A stretch of DNA of 43,468 nucleotides from Thoreauomyces humboldtii. Lineage: Eukaryota > Chytridiomycota > Chytridiomycetes > Spizellomycetales > Powellomycetaceae. This document shows, in pieces, positions 34,006-43,468 of this stretch. The notes below the pieces were generated by a model. It was not told the DNA's origin. It made no database searches and saw only the letters and a list, made by a program, of their open reading frames with translations. Where the stretch lies: assembly GCA_027596035.1 (NCBI GenBank), contig JADGJA010000095.1:1-43468 (forward strand), in the 5' to 3' direction. Every line of letters starts with the position of its first letter. Position 1 is the first letter of the stretch. The position numbers were made by a program, and so were the translations under genes.

Positions 34006-37000
34006 TCACGCCTGCAAGACCTTCATTTGAGTCTTCGTCATGTCGAACTCGTCGAGGTTGGCCTCCTGCATGAGATTGTACAAGGTTCCTTCGAGGACCG
34101 TCTCCAGCAGGTTGTGAAACTCTAGGATCCTTTTTGAACGCAAATTAGATCGAAAGTTAGGCGTCAGCGAAGGATGGCAAAAAACTGTTTACGAATCTCT
34201 AATCTGAAAGGCACTTACCCGAGTACGTCCGTGACGATCTGATCGTCTTCTTCAAGCTCCCGACCTTCAGGTGCGGCAGTCGCTTCCGTCTCGTTCCAAA
34301 GGTCGATCCCGTTGACGGGTCGGGATGTAGCGATCTGGGCGTAGTAAGGCAGTGGATCCGTCCTGAGCTTGTCGGGAAGGTCTTGCACGTCGGGGTCCTG
34401 GAATACGTCATCGAGGATGGACGACAAAGCTGATGCTATCATTTCGTGGGTCGACGAGGAGGTGAATGCCTGCAAGGTGAAGGAAAGGTGTCACAAACGG
34501 GGGTCAGCGAAGAGCGACAGAAATATGGCCTAAAGAAGGGACCGTGATATTGAAAGATGGCATACCGAATGATCAAGAGGCACGATTTGATGCTCGGTTC
34601 GTCGCTCGTGGAAGAAACCATCGTATCCTGAGTAGAGGGCTCTACACTCTTCGATGGATCTGGAGCGAGCGACGAGAGCGAGGAAGAGATGCAGAGGCTG
34701 GGGAGCGGCGGGGAGACCTGACAGGAGGCTGGACTCGCTGCAAACTTTTGATAAACAAGAGTATCAGTCTGACTTCCTGTCCGACGAAGGCATTTGCGCG
34801 CTTACCTGACAGGGAAGAAGAAGGTCTTGCATCTCGTTCTCGTTCCTTCTCTCTGTCGTCTCCCTTCTTCCCGGTCGGAGCAGCTGCGACAGCCTTGTTC
34901 CCGGGGATGGGCGGCAAGGTCCTGTACTTGACCTTACTGAGATCGTGAGCCGACGGCGGGCCTCCACCGGGTCTCACAGAGTCTCGTCGTTGCTGTATGG
35001 GTTCCATGACGCTTAGGGGTCTTCCCTCCCTCCTCGCGGTCTCGATCACGTCCCGAGCCGTGTTGTAGGCACCGAGCTGCGTCTCGTCCATGATCTCACA
35101 CGCGATGTCGACGAGGTACATCTCGGGACGGACGAGGGGAGAGAAAGCGACCTTGCAGACACGAGATTCGAGAGGTTGGAGGAGACCGCTGGCGGGTTGG
35201 ATCTTCAAGGCTTCGGGATAGAAGACATTGAGGATGAGAATGCTGAAGGTTTGTAACGCAGGACGGCAGCATCGACGAGGCGAAGAGCAGCATCGGAACT
35301 TACATCGTTCGAGGTCGTCCGGAATCAACCATTTGAATGAAACGTCCGAATCCGAGTTCGTGTTTGTCACGACGATCAGGTCTCGCACCGTAACTCCCAA
35401 GGGAACGTGTCCAAAGTTGATGCGCTCCTTCGACAGCGTGGCGATCTGCTCTGGAATGACGAGTTCCTGCACAGCGGGGATGGGGTCTCGATAGCTGTTG
35501 GATTGACTGGGCTGCGTGTGCATCTGTCGGGGGGCATTGTTTAGCAAGCGTTGGACGACCGAGACCGAGGACGAGAAGGAGAAGGAGGAGACCCAAGAAA
35601 TTCTTACGATGTTTTCGACTCCTTCGCCGCGGAAAGTGATGATCTGCGTCGGACCATCGGTCACCGTGATTGGAATATCGACCTGACATCACAAAATAAG
35701 CGCATATTTAGATATTTGCATGAGAGAGCTGCTACATGTTCTCTTCCTACCTCGTATTGCTTGCACTCGAAGGGATTAAATACCCACTTGATGTTTTCGA
35801 TGGCGCCTGGAGCGATTACCCCGGAAGTTTGTTGACAATCGAAGATGTCCACGTCGTGATTTGCGTGTTTGACCTACCAAGCAGGAGGAACGATGAGCGG
35901 GGACACGTTCAAACGTGACACCTTCGCACGGGACATAGCCTTACATCCTTCAACAGACTCAAATCCATGGTATACTCCAGCTGCGTCGCACCCCGATTCA
36001 TAAGCTGATATGTTTGGACCGGAGGATCCACGGTTCCGATCTCGACCGGATTGAAGTCGTGCACTGTCCCCTGGAAATGCAGGCACTTCACGTCGGGAGG
36101 CAAACTCGAACCGTCAAAGTGAAGTATGATCTCCTTGCTGCTCTGGGTGGTCCCGTTCTTGAGCTTGAACACGACGGGGAGTTTGTGGTGTCCCGCATGA
36201 TCGTGCGAGTACGTCATGGTCACGTGAACGCTCTCTCCGGGATCCAACCAACCTCGTTTGGGATGGATGAGGAAGAGACCGTTGTCGGTGATGAAGTTGT
36301 GGTGGATCTGCTCCTCAGTGTAATCGCCTGGATCCGCCCATCGTTCGATCTCGATCTCGAGGTCGTTGGGAAAGTAGTAGACCCATTCGACGGGTACGAC
36401 GCCAGAGTTGCGGAGGTTGAGGTGGTAGACAGTAGGTCGACATCCCACGGGTGTGCCTCCAAAGTCGAAGGTGACGGGGGAGGCATGACCCGATGTGTCG
36501 TAGGAGATGGCGTATGCGGCCGGGTCCGTGGGGAAACAGTTGGCTTCGTCAGGGTGCGGACCCGCACCCAATACGCCCTCTCCGTCTGTCGGTGATGGAT
36601 CCACGGCCGTGAGAAGGGAATTGAATCGTTCGAGAGAAAATAGCTGCCAGAGGTTCGTCTTCGAGAAGCCTTCGCATCGGATGTCGCTGACCTGGATGAG
36701 AGGGTGAACGCCGAGAGCGCTGATGTCGCATAGGTACTGTCTTTCCGAAGTCTCTTCCTCGCAGATGCCGGTGCGGATGGGACATTGAGCGTGTGGTTCC
36801 AGACGGTAGTAGACGCGATATTCGTGTTGAACCTGCTCGGTCAGACAGACGCGGACGCGGAGGGCTTGATGGGAGCGAGCAGGAAGGTCGATCGATCGTT
36901 GCATGATCTCTACTCCGCTCTCTCGAACATCGTTCGGAACCACCACTTCTTCATCCTCCTCTTCGTGGCTCCTTTCCTGACCGTCTTCCCCCGCGTCCTC

Positions 37001-40000
37001 CTCGTTTCGAATGCGTCGGCGCGTGATCTCGAGTTGGTAAAAGACGTCACATGCGGTGGGGTTGGAAAGTATGAGCTCTCGCTCCGTAATTGAGTTTACG
37101 AGGACCGCGGAGACGTCCAGCCGTTGGGGTTTCGCGTCTATACGACCGTAGGCTCCCTGACCAATGACCGATAAGGTTGCACGACGGGAGGTGGTGTCGG
37201 GCGAAGAATTAAGGTCGTACGCGACATTTTGATCTGAGTGGCATAACTCGGTGAGCTGCAGAATGTAATGCTACTGCGGATCTAGGACATACCCTTTGCT
37301 ACGTGGGAATAGGAGCATGGCAGCTTTATAATCCAGTTCCTCGGTCCATTTGGAGCAAAGGTGCAGACAAAGTCCATGGAACTATTCGGCAGCATCTTGC
37401 CACCTGTCGGCTCAATAGAGACGATGGTCGCATACTGCCGTGGTATCCGCCACTGAAGAGAATAAGTCATATTAGCCAGGGTCTTACGGGGTCGCCAACG
37501 TGCAGCGTCTGAATTACCTGGAAGTTAACCGTAATCTTAGAAGTATTCCGAGCGGTGAAGGATCGCTTGGCTACCGATCCGACGCATGTCGGTTTGAAGC
37601 AGACCGTGTTGTCGGTCCCAAAGTTGATGTGGGGAAAGTAGCCAACACCTTTCATGTGGAATTCCTGACATTCCAATGATCATTATGGTCAGCCTGACCG
37701 CCTCGTCCAAGTTTCAACAGGGCTTTCACGTATACTCACATGAGTATTACTCGCGGAGCTATTGAAAGCGCACTTCAAAGTCTGTTCGAAAATCCTCTGC
37801 TCGCTCGGTGAGAACCTGAAAACCAGCAGTCTCGACTCGTTCCTATGGAGGACGCCGACCCTCGGTTTGACCGTGAACGCAGCTCCTCCAGCGCTAGCCA
37901 TGGGAGTTCCACCTCCCTGACCCAGGACGCCGGCTCCGTCAAGGACTGCAAACTGGACGGGAGTGTCCCCCGTGTTGGACACTCGGATGGTCCGGTACAC
38001 GGACCTGTCGACGTGACATGCTGGAAAGTCAAGACGTTGTCCACCAAAGTCGATCTTGGGGATGAAGGAGTCTTCGCCCGGTGTGAATGTGTTCCTGATG
38101 AAAGACAAGCCGTATCAGTACGATATTCAGGGAGCGAAAAGGATTCTGAGGTGGAGCACGAACCCGGTGACCAGCGGCGTCAAACACCAAGGCGGCGTAA
38201 AGGTCTCCTGATTGACCAAACGAAAGTTGCGCATGCTCTTGAAGTACACAAAGCACTCCAGCTGCACTCCGTAGATCGAGTTGTCGACGTTAGGTCGGAA
38301 GCTCACTCGGAAATCCACGGTACTTCGCGGTAAGATATCGCTTACGGCCGGTGAAACCGAAAACGCGGACGGCTGTCTTCAAACAGAAATGCCCAGAAGA
38401 GTGTCAACCGGGTAAGGAAACAGTCCCTACAGTACAGCAAAAGCCAGACTCACCCTGCCAACTCTCCCGGCATGATCCAGACGCACGACATCTTCCCTTT
38501 CGTATTGTTGGAGACGCGGATGCATTGGCTCTCGATGACGCGGTAGCGAGAGCAGGACCCGAAGTCCACGTAGGTGTCGACCAAGGTGACAGGTTCCGAG
38601 TCGCCCGTATTCTCGTAAAAGAACTCACTTCCAACTGCGCATTCGGGATATGATGAATCTCGGATCGATTTGGACCCTAAGAAAGTGTAAACGATAATGC
38701 GTCAGCTTACACGGCAATGGCACACGGACCGCTGGAGGTGTAGCTATGCATCGTTGCACTTACGATGCAAGTCCTTTTGTGCCTGATTTGCCCACTGTAA
38801 GAGCCCGTCATTGCATGTAATGGTCCCCGTTTTGATCATCTACCAGGGAGATCAGATTAGGACCAACTCTTCTTGTTTATGTTCCATCGAACCTCCCGGT
38901 CGCTCACCTCTTCGAGCTGCTCCGGGCCATACGCCCAGAGTCCGTTCCGTTTCCTATCCCTATAGTTGTCGATCTGTTTGAGTAGGAAAGTGGCGGGTCT
39001 GCGCTTGTCGTTGTAGCAGGTTCCGACCATGTCGAGAGTCTAATGATTTCCAACATCAGCCACATCTTCGAGGATGGCGCTTGTGAATAGGTCAATATAC
39101 CAAAGCGTCCTGATGTTCGACCAAGCAGTACACCCTGCGATAGTAGTTGATGGGCTCGACGGCCGAGAACTTCACGGTGAGTGCGACTGACGAATTTGGG
39201 CCGATGTTACCGGACGGTTTGTCGATGCGGAAGACGCTGAGCGGTTCTACCAGAAACTTTTGGATCAAGGATTGTATCAGTACTGAGCGTTTCCTAGATT
39301 CCAGAGTAGGCGGCTATGCGTCAAACCTGGTAAAACGCAACAGTCGAAGAGTGGTTCTGAACAAAGAGGGCCCGGGTGACAGTAGTCGTCGCTTGCACAT
39401 CGTTGAAGTTGACGACGCTCGTGTTCAAGGTCACGCGGGGTCCCGCCCCGTGACCCGTACAAACGATTCGGACCGTGTTACCGGAGATGGTGGTGATGTC
39501 AAAGTAGTCGGTTGATAGGATTCCCGCAGCGGCCGGCGCGTAGGTAATCTGATAGGTGGGGAATCTATCAGTAAAAAGGTCGAGGAAGGAGATGGAGTTA
39601 TAAGAAACCCACCGTAATGACAGTACTCTTTCCGCTCGGAACCGTCCCGCTCAGGGCAGAGAACTCAAAGTAGGGATCGGGATCACCCTCTGGCTGCTGA
39701 ATGCGAAAGTTTGCCGGAACAGCCGAGTGGTTCTGCAGGACGAACCGTTTCTCGAGACTCTTTCCAACGAACACTTCCCCAAAGTCAAAGTTGTGGTTCC
39801 CTCCTTCGATGGCCAGGAACGAGTACTTTCCGATTCCGAAAACGTTCATGGAAAGAGCCGCCTTCGATCGATCCCACTGTTTCCTGTCCCCGAACGTGCA
39901 AACAGCCGTTGCGTTGAAGACGGAGGCGTTGGCGGGTTTGAAGTCGATCGTGACTGGACACTCGCATCCAGGCATCAGATGTCCCGACTTTGGGGCTATA

Positions 40001-40931
40001 GAGAAAGGCTTTGGAATGGTCCACTCGTAGGAGCTGGCGAGCTCCCCGACATTCCTGAGGACGAAGGTCTCGCGAGCCGTTTCGCGGGTCGGACAGAGCT
40101 GAAAGTCGATAGCATCCGGGAACTCGAGGACGTGCTCAGGCAACGTGGCTTTGACGGGGACGTAGAACTTTCCGAACGACGTCGTGAACTCGATCACGTC
40201 GTGGTAGTTTTCCTATCGAGGTAGTAGTGTGTCAGATCCGTGTTTCTCGCTCGAATCGACAGCGTCGATACACGCAGAAGACTCACCTTTGCAACGGGCC
40301 GAAACGTAACCGGAATGGTCCAGTTCATGCCGGCGCTCAAGGTGATAGTCTCTGGGAACTCCATGGAAAAGTATCTCGTTTGAGGCAGTCGATACTTTAT
40401 CTTCTGAGTCTTCATGACGACGTTCTTGACGATGAGCTGCTTGACGTGCTCGCCTCCTGGCTCCCAGTGGGTGAAGTGAACCATCTCGGCGCAATCGATG
40501 CCGAACTGCAGACGGCGGTCATGCCGATTGGGTGTTGGGAGTGGTTCCTTTGGTGGTGGACGCGGAAGGGGAGGAGGAGCTCCGAGGGCGTTGATGGCGG
40601 TGGCAGCCTGGGCAGGGTTGAGGAAGCCAGTGGATCGGGACTGGGATTTGGAGCGGGAGCCGGCTAGACCTCCTGCGTTGGAGACTTTGCTGGCGCTGGC
40701 GCGAGACAGGGATGGCGGGGGTTGGGTCGCGGAGCTGTCTCCTTGCTGTTGCGGTTGCGGCAGCGACGGCGGTGGTGGTAGTGGTGGGTCTGTCGAGATC
40801 ATGGCGAGGGTGGGGCGCCGGGAGTTTGCGGCAGTAGAGGAAGTGATGTTTGGCTTCGAAGGGAACGAGCGGTTCACTGTTGCGACGGAGCCTGATTGGA
40901 AGCGGTGAGAGAGCTCTGTTCGCTGCTCCAT
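34006..40931 (-). CDS. CFAP65: cilia- and flagella-associated protein 65
   Basis: Nineteen exons read leftward: 40931-40287, 40212-39613, 39548-39327, 39256-39101, 39039-38908, 38839-38764, 38676-38454, 38376-38164, 38094-37740, 37664-37518, 37452-37293, 37233-35945, 35873-35751, 35682-35608, 35523-35304, 35210-34806, 34744-34566, 34469-34219 and 34129-34006. All join in phase to 1864 residues (human 1925). After a Pro/Ser-rich stretch to about 140, conserved landmarks follow in order: GIDCAEMVHFTHWEPG, RNVGELASSYEWTIP, FKPTCVGSVAKRSF, LWQLFSLERFNSLL, LRNSGVVPVEW, KYRTLPPIP. These sit in successive immunoglobulin-like ASH/MSP-type domains typical of axonemal scaffold proteins. CFAP65 is a component of the central apparatus of motile flagella. 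Its presence indicates a flagellated life stage. An upstream 5' exon cannot be excluded. Confidence 0.96.
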
Positions 40932-41936
40932 CAAGGAACGAAAGGACACTCCTTTCCCGGGTGGGGCTGTGGGAGGCCGGGGATAGACGAGGGACAGAGA
41001 GCAAATGATACGCCGATGTCTCTGCAAGAGCCTGGTAAATGCAGAGAAAAGGGAGTTCAGGTCGATCTTCGAGGGTCGTGTCCAGGAGTGTGTGTGCTGG
41101 GAGACGGAGGGCTTGCCTTACCCTCAGCCGTCCAACCGTACGCGCGCGTCCCAGAACAAGGCTCTGCTCTCTGCTGGCTGAACGACGATCCGACGCGTTC
41201 CCCTCCACATATGAACAGCGCAGTCGAATAGAGATGGGCTCTATCATGGTACCTGAATCTGCATTTGCATCTCCTCCCCGTCTCCTTGGACTTCGTACCT
41301 TACTGTCGTGCTCGTCGATTCCCTCGCCGAAAGTCATCTGAAGAACGCTCCGTCAAGCAATCTCCGTGCAAAAGTCTGCTTCTTTACAACGCCCTCGGAC
41401 TGTCCTCTACCTCGCTAGTTCATACCCAGCTGACCCGCAGAACAATCTTGCGAGAGCCTGGAACCTTGAGATCTGTATGATAGACATCCATTGGGCCTCT
41501 CGGACATCTCCTACAGTTTTCCGGTGAGGCCCACGTTACTTAAAGGCGAAATGACATTCAAGATGATGCTGAAGGGGACCGGGAAACAAGATGTTGATCG
41601 CAATGGAGTGTTGCACCAGGAGGCAAGAAAAAGGAGACTACTATCGTGCCTGACTAAGAATAAACTCATGCCCCAACCAAGTTATCCTAATCTACCCATT
41701 CTCTGAAACGTTGAAAGCCTAAGTGTGCAAGAACCGGAAGACAGCGCAGCAATCGCGAATTCAGGTTTCCCGGTGCTAAATGGACCGTACGGTCATACAC
41801 CGCGCGCGTTTGACCGCAAAGCCGCAATCGACCGAACCGTCTACGGATCAGATTGGAAGCTGCAAGCCCAAAGAGCACTCTCGCGAACGCGTCCATGCAA
41901 CGCCGTCCGTTCACTGACAGGGCTGACTGGCAAGCC
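40932..41936. other. CFAP65 promoter side, no gene seen
   Basis: About 1 kb with several open frames on both strands, none recognisable. The minus frame reaching into 41337 overlaps the first CFAP65 exon out of frame and is treated as a shadow. Confidence 0.45.
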
Positions 41937-42620
41937 TTACGTGCCGAGACCGCCGAGGTCATCCCCTTGGTCGAACCCACCGACGACGACACCAAGGTCA
42001 TCCACTCCGCCGAGACCGCCAAGGACGTCGTTATCGACACCAAGAAACGCCTGCATGGTCTTTGTAAGGTACTTCCTATGGATGGGGGAGTAGCCTGATC
42101 TAGCCCTGTTAGGAAATCTTGACTTGACGGCCTTCCATGACAGACCGATACTCATGCTCGGGAGAATCCTGGAATCCCTTGAGACGACGGGCACGCTGCT
42201 TTGCCGACCCCATGTGATCCGCGGGAGACTTGTTGATCATGTCCCTGCTTTTGGCCTTGAGCGCTGCTTTTCTTAAAGCCGGATCTTCCATCCACGTGTG
42301 GTCGCCTGGAACGGTGCCCTCGGGAGCAAAGCAGCCAAAATATGGCGCAAAGAGTCAAGATCTCCCTGGTTGGCGGCGTCATGGAAGGCCACCACAAAAT
42401 AGTGCTTGCCCTCCTTCACCTCCCTTGCCCACTTCAGCCACGCAGCACACTGCACGGGAGGATCCATGTGTGTTTTGAGGTCCGGCAGGTCCAGCTTCCA
42501 CAGGGCCCAGATCTGGGTCTCTCGCTCAGAGGAAGGGCTCTTTGAAGGGCTTTCATCCACGACGGTATCCACAATCGAGGAGCCCGAAGCCCCACCGGTC
42601 GTCTTCTTCCTCTTAGGGTC
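41937..42620 (-). pseudogene. unrecognised gene, frame-disrupted, related to its right-hand neighbour
   Basis: A well-composed minus-strand frame encodes SSERETQIWALWKLDLPDL ... EVKEGKHYFVVAFHDAANQGDLDSL, then breaks near 42340 (TATTTTGG). It continues one base off as FGCFAPEGTVPGDHTW ... MEDPALRKAALKAKSRD, ending at 42109. A further exon after an ATAG acceptor (42075-41937) starts KYLTKTMQAFLG, matching KYITKSMQALLG in the neighbour. The join into it also needs a frame change. I do not know the family. Either the assembly has indels here or the copy is decaying. On the plus strand 41853-42098 is also open (EVIPLVEPTDDDTKVI), so strand is not fully settled. Confidence 0.4.
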
Positions 42621-42635
42621 GGAGCTGTTGCCTCG

Positions 42636-43468
42636 TCAGGCGGCCTTCCCGAGCAACGCCTGCATCGACTTTGTAATGTACTTCCTATGGATGGAGGAGT
42701 ATCAGTGAAAACTCCGACTCGGAAAAATCTGGTGTAAAATTTCCGCCTTGGAAACTTCAAGATACTCACTTCCCAAATGTCGTTACTCCTGTAGCCAGAG
42801 CCAAAGCAACTCTGTCTGTGGCTTCGTCGTTAGATCTTGCCAAATAAAAACGGAACGAAGTCTCACCATTCACAGAAGCGTAAAGGTTCGCGATTTCTTC
42901 CAGTACCGGGTACACCTGCCCCGCTTGCGCTCTATACAAATCATTCGTGAGGATGTCCATGATGTCAAAATCGATGACATATCCGTGCTGTTCGCAGAGC
43001 ACTCTGTATATGGCGTGACGGATGGGACAAATGGTTGCTGTTGCTTTTGCAAGTTCGCATTCGATCCTCTCGATCTCCTTGTCCCTGTTATCGAGGTCCG
43101 CTCGAAGCACAATGTTCTCGTGTTTGAGATCTCCGCAACGTTGTCCGCCGATGTCTTTTGTGTCTTCTCCCACGCCGCATCGTAGGCAACAACCATTGCC
43201 ATCTCCAGATCTTCTGCAGATAGCTGATCACGAGGGATTTTCCGGTCATTCGCGAATCCAGCAGAGCCTGGTATTTCATGGCGGGTCGCAGGTATGAGCC
43301 CTCCTCCGAGGGCGTCATCTTCGCCAGATCTCGCTTCAGCATTTTCTGCTGGTTCGCCACATGCGCCGCCGAAGTCTTCTGCGTGTTTTCCCAGGCAGCG
43401 TCATACGCGACTACCGTCGCCATCTCCAGGTCATCCCGGGAGAGCTGATCGCGCGGAATCTCCCATTC
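42636..43468 (-). CDS. unrecognised gene, partial at the window edge, with internal duplication
   Basis: Read leftward from the edge, the sequence gives IPRDQLSRDDLEMATVVAYDAAWENTQKTSA and then, about 220 bp on, the near-repeat IPRDQLSAEDLEMAMVVAYDAAWEKTQKTSA in the next frame. A third frame carries a coiled coil (LKHENIVLRADLDNRDKEIE) and a globular end (ICPIRHAIYRVLCEQHG ... VYPVLEEIANLYASVNGETSF). An intron 42769-42685 (GTGAGT, CCATAG) leads to a short last exon KYITKSMQALLGKAA and a stop at 42636. Two frame changes between the first three parts are not explained by plausible introns, so errors or pseudogene decay are likely. No known domain is recognised. The start lies outside the window. 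Confidence 0.45.

Noticed and set aside
35300..35692. 130-codon minus-strand frame
   Set aside because: Reads through the CFAP65 intron at 35524-35607 in the wrong frame.
40519..41337. 272-codon minus-strand frame as a CFAP65 upstream gene
   Set aside because: Overlaps the first CFAP65 exon in another frame and lacks any family signal.

Overview
The window is nuclear DNA of a fungus that makes flagellated cells, most likely a chytrid-type zoosporic fungus. Three things point there. A complete 19-exon gene for the axonemal protein CFAP65 (34006-40931, minus) can be assembled, and CFAP65 occurs only in organisms with motile cilia. Other genes are typically fungal: a Pcl/Pho80-type cyclin, a GPI-anchored wall protein and a CHY/RING protein with the fungal N-terminal motif. 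Genes carry many short introns, mostly 50-95 nt with GT..AG ends, including several coding exons of only 9-14 nt. A run of Ns at 10691-10704 shows this is a draft assembly.

Layout. 1-1477: purine-rich low-complexity DNA with no gene seen. 1478-2752 (minus): type II membrane protein with a repeated Ser/Thr-Thr-Asn-Gly motif. 3691-8101 (plus): an alpha/beta hydrolase, a small secreted protein and a coiled-coil protein whose frame breaks once. 8300-10900: an accessory stretch with two unrelated degenerate tandem-repeat arrays (about 280 bp and about 340 bp periods), a compound inverted/direct repeat and the assembly gap. 11127-13650 (minus): a Pcl-type cyclin and ribosomal protein L23/uL14. 14256-15190 (plus): a GPI-anchored secreted protein. 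16058-19702 (minus): Pam16/Tim16 and a low-complexity protein with a small Cys/His motif.

20900-25999 is a symmetric block. Two identical tRNA-Phe(GAA) genes point outward and flank a divergent pair, methionine aminopeptidase 2 (minus) and an ATP-dependent DNA ligase (plus). The ligase carries a C-terminal tail built of two copies of a paired C2H2 zinc-finger module. After the block come a multi-pass membrane protein (minus), a CHY/CTCHY/RING E3 ligase (plus), the twin CX9C protein Cmc1 (minus), a VanZ-like membrane protein (minus), UDP-xylose synthase (plus) and CFAP65 (minus). The right end (41937-43468, minus) holds members of an unrecognised, locally duplicated and frame-disrupted family that runs off the window.

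Most genes are unrelated housekeeping functions without operon-like organisation: mitochondrial import and COX assembly (Pam16, Cmc1), translation and N-terminal processing (L23, MetAP2, tRNA-Phe), nucleotide-sugar supply (UXS) and the axoneme (CFAP65). Several pairs are divergent and share intergenic spaces of about 170-300 bp. Exon structures were derived by hand from splice signals, frame continuity and family knowledge; no alignment or transcript data were available. The least ordinary features are the zinc-finger-tailed DNA ligase between inverted tRNA genes, the repeat arrays and the broken tandem family at the right edge.
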